Positions 23,829-34,254 of a stretch of DNA of 64,000 bases are shown here, piece after piece. Position 1 is the stretch's first letter; every line of letters starts with the position of its first letter. Under the pieces are notes generated by a model that saw only the letters and a program-made list of their open reading frames with translations, was not told the DNA's origin and made no database searches. Both the position numbers and the translations under genes were made by a program. The DNA is from Xylocopa sonorina (Eukaryota > Arthropoda > Insecta > Hymenoptera > Apidae): positions 4,766,033 to 4,830,032 of the forward strand of contig NC_135194.1 of the NCBI RefSeq assembly GCF_050948175.1, in the 5' to 3' direction.

Positions 23829-26800
23829 TTAAAACGCGATATCGCATCTCATTTCTATGTTTCATGGTAAGATATAATATGATTTGCGAAGTGTCATGTA
23901 TTCCTCGTCTACACTTCCAATGAATGTGAATGCGACACTTCCTCGCTAGGAAATAGCCTTTGTAGATATCTACGTATCGTAGCAATAGAGTTCTTATGAT
24001 TCTTAAAACGCGATATCGCATCTCATTTCTATGGTTCATGGTAAGATATAATATGATTTGCGAAGTGTTATGTATTCCTCGTCTACACTTCAAATGAATG
24101 TAAATGCGACACTTCCTTGCAAGGAAATAGCGTTTGCAGATGTCTACGTATCGTAGCAATAGAGTTCTTATGATTCTTAAAACGCGATATCGCATCTCAT
24201 TTCTATGTTTCATGGTAAGATATAATATGATTTGCCAAGTGTTATGTATTCCTCGTCTACACTTCATATGAATGTAAATGCGACACTTCCTTGCAAGGAA
24301 ATAGCGTTTGCAGATGTCTACCTATCGTAGCAATAGAGTTCTAATGCTTCTTAAAACGCGATATCGCATCTCATTTCTATGTTTCATGGTAAGATATAAT
24401 ATGATTTGCGAAGTGTTATGTATTCCTCGTCTACACTTCAAATGAATGTAAATGCGACACTTCCTTGCAAAGAAATAGCGTTTGCAGATGTCTAGGTATC
24501 GTAGCAATAGATTTCTAATGCTTCTTAAAACGCGATATCGCATCTCATTTCTATGTTTCATGGTAAGATATAATATGATTTGCGAAGTGTCATGTATTCC
24601 TCGTCTACACTTCAAATGAATGTGAATGCGACACTTCCTCGCTAGGAAATAGCGTTTGCAGATGTCTACGTATCGTAGCAATAGATTTCTAATGCTTCTT
24701 AAAACGCGATATCGCATCTCATTTCTATGTTTCATGGTAAGATATAATATGATTTGCGAAGTGTCATGTATTCCTCGTCTACACTTCAAATGAATGTGAA
24801 TGCGACACTTCCTCGCTAGGAAATAGCGTTTGTAGATATCTACGTATCGTAGCAATAGAGTTCTTATGATTCTTAAAACGCGATATCGCATCTCATTTCT
24901 ATGGTTCATGGTAAGATATAATATGATTTGCGAAGTGTTATGTATTCCTCGTCTACACTTCAAATGAATGTAAATGCGACACTTCCTTGCAAGGAAATAG
25001 CGTTTGCAGATGTCTACGTATCGTAGCAATAGAGTTCTTATGATTCTTAAAACGCGATATCGCATCTCATTTCTATGGTTCATGGTAAGATATAATATGA
25101 TTTGCGAAGTGTTATGCATTCCTCGTCTACGATTCAAATGAATGCAAATGCGACACTTCCTTGCAAGGAAATAGCGTTTGCAGATGTCTAGGTATCGTAG
25201 CAATAGAGTTCAAATGCTTCTTAAAACGAGATATTGCATCTCATATCTATGTTTAATGATAAGATATAATATTCATTGCGAAGTGTTATGCATTCCTCGT
25301 CTACGATTCAAATGAATGTAAATGCGACACTTCCTTGCAAGGAAGTAGCGTTTGCGGATGTCTACGTATCGAAGCAATAGAGTTCTTATGATTCTTAAAA
25401 CGCGATATCGCATCTCATTTCTATGGTTCATGGTAAGATATAATATGATTTGCGAAGTGTTATGTATTCCTCGTCTACACTTCATATGAATGTAAATGCG
25501 ACACTTCCTTGCAAGGAAATAGCGTTTGCAGATGTCTACCTATCGTAGCAATAGAGTTCTAATGCTTCTTAAAACGCGATATCGCATCTCATTTCTATGT
25601 TTCATGGTAAGATATAATATGATTTGCGAAGTGTTATGTATTCCTCGTCTACACTTCAAATGAATGTAAATGCGACTCTTCCTTGCAAGGAAATAGCGTT
25701 TGCAGATGTCTACGTATCGAAGCAATAGAGTTCCTATGATTCTTAAAACGCGATATCGCATCTCATTTCTATGTTTCATGGCAAGATATAATATGATTTG
25801 CGAAGTGTCATGTATTCCTCGTCTACACTTCAAATGAATGTAAATGCGACACTTCCTTGCTAGGAAATAGCGTTTGCAGATGTCTACGTATCGTAGCAAT
25901 AGAGTTCTTATGATTCTTAAAACGCGATATCGCATCTCATTTCTATGTTTCATGGTAAGATATAATATGATTTGCGAAGTGTTATGTATTCCTCGTCTAC
26001 ACTTCAAATGAATGTAAATGCGACTCTTCCTTGCAAGGAAATAGCGTTTGCAGATGTCTACGTATCGAAGCAATAGAGTTCCTATGATTCTTAAAACGCG
26101 ATATCGCATCTCATTTCTATGTTTCATGGCAAGATATAATATGATTTGCGAAGTGTCATGTATTCCTCGTCTACACTTGAAATGAATGTAAATGCGACAC
26201 TTCCTTGCTAGGAAATAGCGTTTGCAGATGTCTACGTATCGTAGCAATAGAGTTCTTATGATTCTTAAAACGCGATATCGCATCTCATTTCTATGGTTCA
26301 TGGTAAGATATAATATGATTTGCGAAGTGTTATGTATTCCTCGTCTACACTTCAAATGAATGTAAATGCGAGTCTTCCTTGCTAGGAAATAGCGTCTGCA
26401 GATGTCTAGGTATCGTAGCGATAGAGTTCTAATGCTTCTTAAAACGCGATATCGCATCTCATTTCTATGTTTCATGGTAATGTATAATATGATTTGCGAA
26501 GTGTCATGTATTCCTCGTCTACACTTCAAATGATTGTGAATGCGATACTTCCTCGCTAGTAAATAGCGTTTGCAGATGTCTACGTATCGTAGCAATAGCT
26601 CTCTAACGCTTCTTAAAACGCGATATCGCATCTCATTTCTATGTGTCATGGTAAGATATAATATGATTTGCGATGTGTCATGTATTCCTCGTCTACACTT
26701 CAAATGAATGTGAATGCGACACTTCCTCGCTAGGAAATAGCGTTTGCAGATGTCTACGTATCGTAGCAATAGAGTTCTTATGATTCTTAAAACGCGATAT

Positions 26801-27905
26801 CGCATTTCATTTCTATGTTTCATGGTAAGATATAATATGATTTGCCAAGTGTTATGTATTCCTCGTCTACACTTCATATGAATGTAAATGCGACACTTCC
26901 TTGCAAGGAAATAGCGTTTGCAGATGTCTACCTATCGTAGCAATAGAGTTCTAATGCTTCTTAAAACGCGATATCGCATCTCATTTCTATGTTTCATGGT
27001 AAGATATAATATGATTTGCGAAGTGTTATGTATTCCTCGTCTACACTTCAAATGAATGTAAATGCGACTCTTCCTTGCAAGGAAATAGCGTTTGCAGATG
27101 TCTAGGTATCGTAGCAATGGAGTTCTAATGCTTCTTAAAACGCGACATCGCATCTTATTTCTATGTTTCATGGTAAGATATAATATGATTTGCGAAGTAT
27201 TATGTATTCCTCGTCTACACTTCAAATGAATGTAAATGCGACACTTCCTTGCAAGGAAATAGCGTCTGCAGATGTCTAGGTATCGTAGCGATAGAGTTCT
27301 AATGCTTCTTAATACGAAATATTGCATCTCATATCTGTTTCATGATAAGATATAATATTCATTGCGATGTGTTATGCATTCCTCGTCTACACTTCAAATG
27401 AATGTAAATGCGACTCTTCCTTGCAAGGAAATAGCGTTTGCAGATGTCTAGGTATCGTAGCAATGGAGTTCTTATTATTCTTAAAACGCGATATCGCATC
27501 TCATTTCTATGTTTCATGGTAAGATATAATATTCATTGCGAAGCGTTATGCATTCCTCGTCTATGATTCAAATGAATGTAAATGCGACACTTCCTTGCAA
27601 GGAAATAGCGTTTGCAGATGTCTACGTATCGTAGCAATAGAGTTCTTATGATTCTTAAAACGCGATATCGCATCTCATTTCTATGTTTCATGGTAAGATA
27701 TAATATGATTTGCGAAGTGTCATGTATTCCTCGTCTACACTTCAAATGAATGTGAATGCGACACTTCCTCGCTAGGAAATAGCGTTTGCAGATGTCTACG
27801 TATCGTAGCAATAGAGTTCTTATGATTCTTAAAACGCGATATCGCATCTCATTTCTATCTTTCATGGTAAGATATAATATGATTTGCGAAGTGTCATGTT
27901 TTCTT

Positions 27906-29356
27906 CGTCTACACTTCAAATGAATGTAAATGCGACACTTCCTTGCAAAGAAATAGCGTTTGCAGTTGTCTACGTATCGTAGCAATAGATTTCTAATGCT
28001 TCTTAAAACGCGATGTCGCATCTCATTTCTATGTTTCATGGTAAGATATAATATGATATGCGAAGTGTTATGTATTCCTCGTCTACACTTCAAATGAATG
28101 TAAATGCGACACTTCCTCGCTAGGAAATAGCGTTTGCAGATGTCTACGTATCGTAGCAATAGCTTTCTAATGCTTCTTAAAACGCGATATCGCATCCCAT
28201 TTCTATGTTTCATGGTAAGATATTATATGATTTGCGATGTGTTATGTATTCCTCGTCTACACTTCAAATGAATATAAATGCGACACTTCCTTGCAAGGAA
28301 ATAGCGTTTGCAGATGTCTACGTATCGAAGCAATAGAGTTCAAATGCTGCTTAAAACGAGATATTGCATCTCATATCTATGTTTCATGATAAGATATAAT
28401 ATAATTTTGCGAAGTGTCATGTATTCCTCGTCTACACTTCAAATGAATGTGAATGCGACACTTCCTCGCTAGGAAATAGCGTTTGCAGATGTCACGTATC
28501 GTAGCAATGGAGTTCTTATGATTCTTAAAACGCGATATCGCATCTCAATTCTATGCTTCATGGTAAGATATAATATGGTTTGCGAAGTGTTATGTATTCC
28601 TCGTCTACACTTCAAATGAATGTAAATGCGACACTTCCTTGCAAAGAAATAGCGTTTGCAGTTGTCTACGTATCGTAGCAATAGATTTCTAATGCTTCTT
28701 AAAACGCGATGTCGCATCTCATTTCTATGTTTCATGGTAAGATATAATATGATATGCGAAGTGTTATGTATTCCTCGTCTACACTTCAAATGAATGTAAA
28801 TGCGACACTTCCTCGCTAGGAAATAGCGTTTGCAGATGTCTACGTATCGTAGCAATAGCTTTCTAATGCTTCTTAAAACGCGATATCGCATCCCATTTCT
28901 ATGTTTCATGGTAAGATATTATATGATTTGCGATGTGTTATGTATTCCTCGTCTACACTTCAAATGAATATAAATGCGACACTTCCTTGCAAGGAAATAG
29001 CGTTTGCAGATGTCTACGTATCGAAGCAATAGAGTTCAAATGCTGCTTAAAACGAGATATTGCATCTCATATCTATGTTTCATGATAAGATATAATATAA
29101 TTTTGCGAAGTGTCATGTATTCCTCGTCTACACTTCAAATGAATGTGAATGCGACACTTCCTCGCTAGGAAATAGCGTTTGCAGATGTCACGTATCGTAG
29201 CAATGGAGTTCTTATGATTCTTAAAACGCGATATCGCATCTCAATTCTATGCTTCATGGTAAGATATAATATGGTTTGCGAAGTGTTATGTATTCCTCGT
29301 CTACACTTCAAATGAATGTAAATGCGACACTTCCTTGCAAAGAAATAGCGTTTGCA
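27906..29356. repeat. overlapping tandem duplication of four monomers
   Basis: 27906-28660 matches 28602-29356 at an offset of 696 bp (4 x 174). Shared markers include GCAGTTGTC, the GATATTATATG junction, GCTGCTTAAAACG and the GATGTCACG deletion. The array therefore has a local four-monomer period here. Confidence 0.85.
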
Positions 29357-29776
29357 GATGTCTACGTGTCGTAGCAATAGATTTCTAATGCTTCTTAAAA
29401 CGCGATATCGCATCTCATTTCTATGTTTCATGGTAAGATATAATATGATCTGCGAAGTGTTATGTATTCCTCGTCTACACTTCAAATGAATGTGAATGCC
29501 ACACTTCCTCGCTAGGAAATAGCGTTTGCAGATGTCTACGTATCGTAGCAATAGATTTTTAATGCTTCTTAAAACGCGATATCGCATCTCATTTCTATGT
29601 TTCATGGTAAGATGTAATACGATTTGCGAAGTGTTATGTATTCCTCGTCTACACTTCAAATGAATGTAAATGTGACACTTCCTTGCAAAGAAATAGCGTT
29701 TGCAGATGTCTACGTATCGTAGCAATAGTGTTCTAATGCTTCTTAAAACGCGATATCGCATCCCATTTCTATGTTT

Positions 29777-29780
29777 CATG
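29777..29780. repeat. CATG target site duplication, left of LTR copy 1
   Basis: Part of TTTCATGG in the monomer, repeated as CATG at 31294-31297 after the insertion. Empty versions of the same site occur elsewhere in the array, for example at 42172-42175. Confidence 0.85.
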
Positions 29781-29788
29781 TGTAACGT

Positions 29789-29803
29789 CAGGCGTACCGC
29801 CTG
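29789..29803. repeat. short hairpin at LTR start
   Basis: CAGGCG, then TAC, then CGCCTG forms a perfect 6-bp stem with a 3-base loop eight bases inside the LTR end. The same sequence is in copy 2 at 34263-34277. Confidence 0.8.
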
Positions 29804-29928
29804 CCACCCTCCGGCGTCCACCTCATCATCCCCAGCATCCGTATCCGGAGCCCCTGCACACGGGCCACCCGCCGACTCGCCGTCCCTACAGAAGGAGACA
29901 AAGGTACGAGAGGGAAGAAGGATGCAGC

Positions 29929-30072
29929 ATGCCGCGCCCACGCGCGATCTCCACACACGAGGGGGAGGGCTTCACCCCGTATTACGAGGGCGAGGAGCTC
30001 TCCGACACGTACTGGGTCGAATCCCCAGCGATCACGAAGCCCTATACGTACTTCTCGTACATGTGGGACTAG
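29929..30072 (+). other. coding-like open frame in LTR copy 1 (47 codons)
   Basis: Starts MPRPRAIST and ends YFSYMWD before TAG. The composition is acidic and aromatic (several E, Y, F, W) and looks more protein-like than the other frames of this GC-rich stretch. The frame is open upstream to the LTR start, so it could be the tail of a longer reading frame entering from a lost internal region. I recognise no domain. The identical frame is at 34403-34546. Whether it is translated is unknown, and the apparent protein-like character could be chance. Confidence 0.3.
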
Positions 30073-30221
30073 AATAAGCACACTACTCACATTTGTACAT
30101 ACACACCAACACACACCTAGATTTAAGTAAATATATGTATATATTTTATTCATGCACGGCTATGTTCCGTGCACTCGCGCGCACACTCGACGCTCGCGGC
30201 TCACGCTTAACGCGGGCCGCG

Positions 30222-30307
30222 CCCCACTCCGAACGGCCGCCCCACCACGAGGGCCGAGCGGCCGCCCTACTCCGACCGTCCGCCCCACCGCGAGGGCCCA
30301 GCGACTC
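30222..30307. repeat. two 43-bp GC-rich imperfect tandem repeats in LTR copy 1
   Basis: Units at 30222-30264 and 30265-30307 share ACTCCGA, then CCGCCCCACC, then CGAGGGCC, with several substitutions between them. The offset is 43 bp. The same pair lies in copy 2 at 34696-34781. Confidence 0.8.
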
Positions 30308-30363
30308 GCGCGCCGCGCGACCCGAGGAGGTCGCGGACGCGAGATCCGAGAGTCAGTTCCAAT

Positions 30364-30417
30364 CTCACCTCCGAACGGGAGAGTTGCTAACTCATCTCCG
30401 AACCGACGAGTTCCTAA
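30364..30417. repeat. two 27-bp tandem repeats in LTR copy 1
   Basis: Units at 30364-30390 and 30391-30417 share CTC-TCTCCGAAC or its near variant, a GAGTT core and the end CTAA. A degraded third start (CTCGCCTCC) follows. The counterpart in copy 2 is 34838-34891. Confidence 0.8.
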
Positions 30418-30754
30418 CTCGCCTCCAGCATCCGAACGATGCACTTTCGATCCGAGCAATAGGCTCATTCGCAACGAGCAATTAGCTCTAATGCATTCGT
30501 CTCTATCCATACTCCCATAGCGGAGTCCATTCGATACTTATACTATTTCTAATTCTCATTGTAATCGCTAGTCAGTAACTTAGAATTTAGTCAAGTGTAT
30601 CTAGTATAGTGAAATCATAGAATATAGTTTATTTTTACCAGATTCAAAGTATCTTTATTCGAGTTCAAATTCAATTCCTTAATTCTACTCCACGGGTACG
30701 CTCGCGATTATTCTATTTCTATATCTCATCTGCGATAGTCTTGAGGCTCGACGA

Positions 30755-30857
30755 CTAGAGCGAACCAGCGCTTAGTTGCTCCATCCTCACTTCTACCGTG
30801 TACAGAATATCTTGCGCCCAGGTTGATCCCGGTAAGCTAGAGCGAACCAACGCTTAG
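30755..30857. repeat. dispersed 21-bp direct repeat in LTR copy 1
   Basis: CTAGAGCGAACCAGCGCTTA at 30755-30774, plus one G, recurs at 30837-30857 with one difference (CCAACG for CCAGCG). The two are 82 bp apart. The pair is repeated in copy 2 at 35229-35249 and 35311-35331. Function unknown. Confidence 0.85.
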
Positions 30858-30970
30858 CCGCGCCGTACTCGACCGAAGTTCAAGTATTCTCGACGAGCCT
30901 TGCACCTCCGACAAAGCGTACACGCCGCGCGGGGAGGAGAGAGTTTATTCGTCGTCTCACTCGGGAATAC

Positions 30971-31159
30971 GTGGGTGATGCACCAGAATATTCAATTTCC
31001 TGCGTTCGAGTCCTGGTTCCTGTGAAGGAGGTTTCCTTCGCCGCACGACCCGTACCTACGTTCCAGCCGTACGCCGCCGCCATCCCGGTTGCGGATCCAA
31101 GGCGCTCCAGGTACCTAGAAAGAGAAATCAGACAGCGGAATCAAGCCTTCGCAAGGTAA
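30971..31159 (+). other. coding-like open frame in LTR copy 1 (62 codons) ending at a splice donor
   Basis: Starts MGDAPEYSISC and ends RQRNQAFAR. The stop TAA lies inside a near-perfect 5' splice site (AAG, then GTAAGT, cut between 31155 and 31156). If transcribed in the plus direction the frame would continue into a downstream exon, not stop. Identical in copy 2 at 35445-35633. No domain is recognised. The minus-strand AATAAA motifs argue for the opposite orientation, so confidence is low. Confidence 0.3.
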
Positions 31160-31161
31160 GT
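31153..31161 (+). promoter_or_regulatory. strong 5' splice-site-like motif in LTR copy 1
   Basis: AAG followed by GTAAGT, matching the metazoan donor consensus (MAG, then GTRAGT) at all nine positions. The counterpart in copy 2 is 35627-35635. No transcript evidence is available. Confidence 0.45.
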
Positions 31162-31293
31162 TTAGTGTTAATTACCGTTTTATCGAGTCCGAAACGCCAA
31201 CGAACCCGGTCCGGACGCAATTCGCGTTATTTTCGGGAACGGTTACGACTTTGTGCCACCGTTGCGAGCGCAACCGCACCTCGGGACGTGACA

Positions 31294-34254
31294 CATGGTA
31301 AGATATTATATGATTTGCGATGTGTTATGTATTCCTCGTCTACACTTCAAATGAATATAAATGCGACACTTCCTTGCAAGGAAATAGCGTTTGCAGATGT
31401 CTACGTATCGAAGCAATAGAGTTCAAATGCTGCTTAAAACGAGATATTGCATCTCATATCTATGTTTCATGATAAGATATAATATAATTTTGCGAAGTGT
31501 CATGTATTGTTCGTCTACACTTCAAATGAATGTGAATGCGACACTTCCTCGCTAGGAAATAGCGTTTGCAGATGTCACGTATCGTAGCAATGGAGTTCTT
31601 ATGATTCTTAAAACGCGATATCGCATCTCAATTCTATGCTTCATGGTAAGATATAATATGGTTTGCGAAGTGTCATGTATTCCTCGTCTACACTTCAAAT
31701 GAATGTGAATGCGATACTTCCTCGCTAGGAAATAGCGTTTGCAGATGTCTACGTATCGTAGCAATAGAGTTCTAATGCTTCTTAAAACGCGATATCGCAT
31801 CTCATTTCTATGTTTCATGGTAAGATATAATATGATTTGCGAAGTGTCATGTATTCCTCGTCTACACTTCAAATGATTGTGAATGCGATACTTCCTCGCT
31901 AGTAAATAGCGTTTGCAGATGTCTACGTATCGTAGCAATAGCTCTCTAATGCTTCTTAAAACGCGATATCGCATCTCATTTCTATGTGTCATGGTAAGAT
32001 ATAATATTCATTGCGAAGCGTTATGCATTCCTCGTCTACGATTCAAATGAAAGTAAATGCGACACTTCCTTGCAAGGAAATAGCGTTTGCAGATGTCTAC
32101 GTATCGTAGCAATAGAGTTCTTATGATTCTTAAAACGCGATATCGCATCTCATTTCTATGTTTCATGGTAAGATATAATATGATTTGCGATGTGTCATGT
32201 ATTCCTCGTCTACACTTCAAATGAATGTGAATGCGACACTTCCTCGCTAGGAAATAGCGTTTGCAGATGTCTACGTATCGTAGCAATAGAGTTCTTATGA
32301 TTCTTAAAACGCGATATCGCATCTCATTTCTATGTTTCATGGTATGATATAATATGATTCGCCAAGTGTTATGTATTCCTCGTCTACACTTCATATGAAT
32401 GTAAATGCGACACTTCCTTGCAAGGAAATAGCGTTTGCAGATGTCTACGTATCGTAGCAATAGAGTTCTTATGATTCTTAAAACGCGATATCGCATCTCA
32501 TTTCTATGTTTCATGGTAAGATATAATATTCATTGCGATGTGTTATGCATTCCTCGTCTACGATTCAAATGAATGTAAATGCGACACTTCCTTGCAAGGA
32601 AATAGCGTTTGCAGATGTCTAGGTATCGTAGCAATAGAGTTCTTATGATTCTTAAAACGCGATATCGCATCTCATTTCTATGTTTCATGGTAAGATATAA
32701 TATGATTTGCGAAGTGTTATGTATTCCTCGTCTACACTTCAAACGAATGTAAATGCGACACTTCCTTGCTAGGAAATAGCGTCTGCAGATGTCTAGGTAT
32801 CGTGGCGATAGAGTTCTAATGCTTCTTAAAACGCGATATCGCATCTCAGTTCTATGCTTCGTGGTAAGAAGTAATATGATTTGCGAAGTGTTATTTATTC
32901 CTCGTCTACACTTCAAATGAATTTAAATGCGACAGTTCCTTGCAAGGAAATAGCGTTTGCAGATGTCTACGTATCGTAGCAATAGAGTTCTTATGATTCT
33001 TAAAACGCGATATCGCATCTCATTTCTATGGTTCATGGTAAGATATAATATGATTTGCGAAGTGTTATGCATTCCTCGTCTACGATGCAAATGAATGTAA
33101 ATGCGACACTTCCTTGCAAGGGAATAGCGTTTACAGATGTCTAGGTATCGTAGCGATAGAGTTCTAATGCTTCTTAAAACGCGATATCGCATCTCATTTC
33201 CATGTTTCATGGTAAGATATAATATGATTTGCGAAGTGTTATGTATTCCTCGTCTACGAGTCAAATGAATGTAAATGCGACACTTCCTTGCAAGGAAATA
33301 GCGTCTGCAGATGTCTAGGTACCGTAGCGATAGAGTTCTAATGCTTCTTAATACGAAATATTGCATCTCATATCTATGTTTCATGATAAGATATAATATT
33401 CATTGCGAAGTGTTATGTATTCCTCGTCTACGAGTCAAATGAATGTAAATGCGACACTTCCTTGCAAGGAAATAGCGTCTGCAGATGTCTAGGTACCGTA
33501 GCGATAGAGTTCTAATGCTTCTTAATACGAAATATTGCATCTCATATCTATGTTTCATGATAAGATATAATATTCATTGCGAAGTGTTAAGCATTCCTCG
33601 TCTACGATTCAAATGAATGTAAATGCGACACTTCCTTGCAAGGAAATAGCGTTTGCAGATGTCACGTATCGTAGCAATGGAGTTCTTATGATTCTTAAAA
33701 CGCGATATCGCATCTCAATTCTATGCTTCATGGTAAGATATAATATGATTTGCGAAGTGTTATGTATTCTTCGTCTACACTTCAAATGAATGTAAATGCG
33801 ACACTTCCTTGCAAAGAAATAGCGTTTGCAGATGTCTACGTGTCGTAGCAATAGATTTCTAATGCTTCTTAAAACGCGATATCGCATCTCATTTCTATGT
33901 TTCATGGTAAGATATAATATGATCTGCGAAGTGTTATGTATTCCTCGTCTACACTTCAAATGAATGTGAATGCCACACTTCCTCGCTAGGAAATAGCGTT
34001 TGCAGATGTCTACGTATCGTAGCAATAGATTTTTAATGCTTCTTAAAACGCGATATCGCATCTCATTTCTATGTTTCATGGTAAGATGTAATACGATTTG
34101 CGAAGTGTTATGTATTCCTCGTCTACACTTCAAATGAATGTAAATGTGACACTTCCTTGCAAAGAAATAGCGTTTGCAGATGTCTACGTATCGTAGCAAT
34201 AGTGTTCTAATGCTTCTTAAAACGCGATATCGCATCCCATTTCTATGTTTCATG
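31294..34254. repeat. 174-bp satellite array, block 4 (17 monomers)
   Basis: The array resumes at CATGG and runs to the second LTR. The two LTRs are 4474 bp apart, which is the 1517 bp added by the insertion plus 17 monomers less a net 1 bp. This stretch shares a linked set of variants (ATATTATATGATTTGCGATG, GCTGCTTAAAACGAG, GATGTCACG) with the rest of the right half. A second TTAATACGAAATATTGC variant class appears near 33350. No gene is present. Confidence 0.97.
31370..33717. repeat. 2.3-kb satellite segment repeated at 37.9-39.9 kb
   Basis: 31370-32343 matches 37900-38873 (offset 6530 bp), and 32622-33717 matches 38804-39899 (offset 6182 bp). The change of 348 bp is exactly two monomers, which the right copy lacks. 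Private markers such as GAAAGTAAATGCG (near 32050 and 38580) and AAACGAATG (near 32743 and 38925) confirm the relation. Confidence 0.85.

Larger units (their letters stand above)
21297..26322. repeat. about 5.0-kb duplication carrying the MITE, copy B
   Basis: Second copy of 16120-21143, with MITE copy 2 at the corresponding place. One difference noted is A18741 against C23918 just outside the element. It retains the full CTATGTTT where copy A has lost two bases. Confidence 0.9.
23829..29780. repeat. 174-bp satellite array, block 3 (about 34 monomers)
   Basis: The array continues from TTAA to the CATG that borders the LTR-like insertion. The left part, to about 26.32 kb, is the second copy of the MITE-bearing duplication. 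From about 26.3 kb monomers are more mixed and include a second CTGTTT 2-bp deletion near 27337. From 28.4 kb a new linked variant set appears: a 1-bp loss giving GATGTCACG, then ATGGAGTTC and CAATTCTATGCTTC. No gene is present. Confidence 0.97.
29781..31293. mobile_element. solo LTR-like insertion, copy 1, 1513 bp
   Basis: This GC- and CpG-rich segment breaks a satellite monomer and is flanked by CATG on both sides. It begins TGTAACGTC and ends GACGTGACA, an imperfect 9-bp inverted end with TG...CA termini. Those termini plus a 4-bp target duplication are typical of LTRs of Ty3/Gypsy-type retrotransposons. No internal retroelement region (gag, protease, reverse transcriptase, integrase), primer-binding site or polypurine tract accompanies it, so a solo LTR left by LTR-LTR recombination is the simplest reading. 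At 1513 bp it is long for an LTR. AATAAA motifs occur on the minus strand (for example opposite TTTATT near 30148, 30640 and 30655) and I found none on the plus strand, so the transcriptional orientation may be minus. An unusual non-LTR element cannot be excluded. Confidence 0.68.
29170..31655. repeat. about 2.5-kb duplication carrying the LTR, copy A
   Basis: Matches 33644-36129 at an offset of 4474 bp, including the LTR and shared private satellite changes such as ATTGTTCGTC at 31507 and 35981. A few mismatches occur in the leftmost 150 bp. Confidence 0.87.

Noticed and set aside
30160..30510. Overlapping GC-rich frames of 116-130 codons inside the LTR as genes
   Set aside because: They overlap on both strands and in several frames, are rich in Arg, Pro and Ala as expected from GC-rich sequence, and lie across the tandem repeats. 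No domain is recognisable.
31002..31013. tRNA or pol III B box in the LTR (CGTTCGAGTCC)
   Set aside because: It resembles the B-box consensus, but the flanking bases do not form a T-stem, and I find no A box or acceptor stem.
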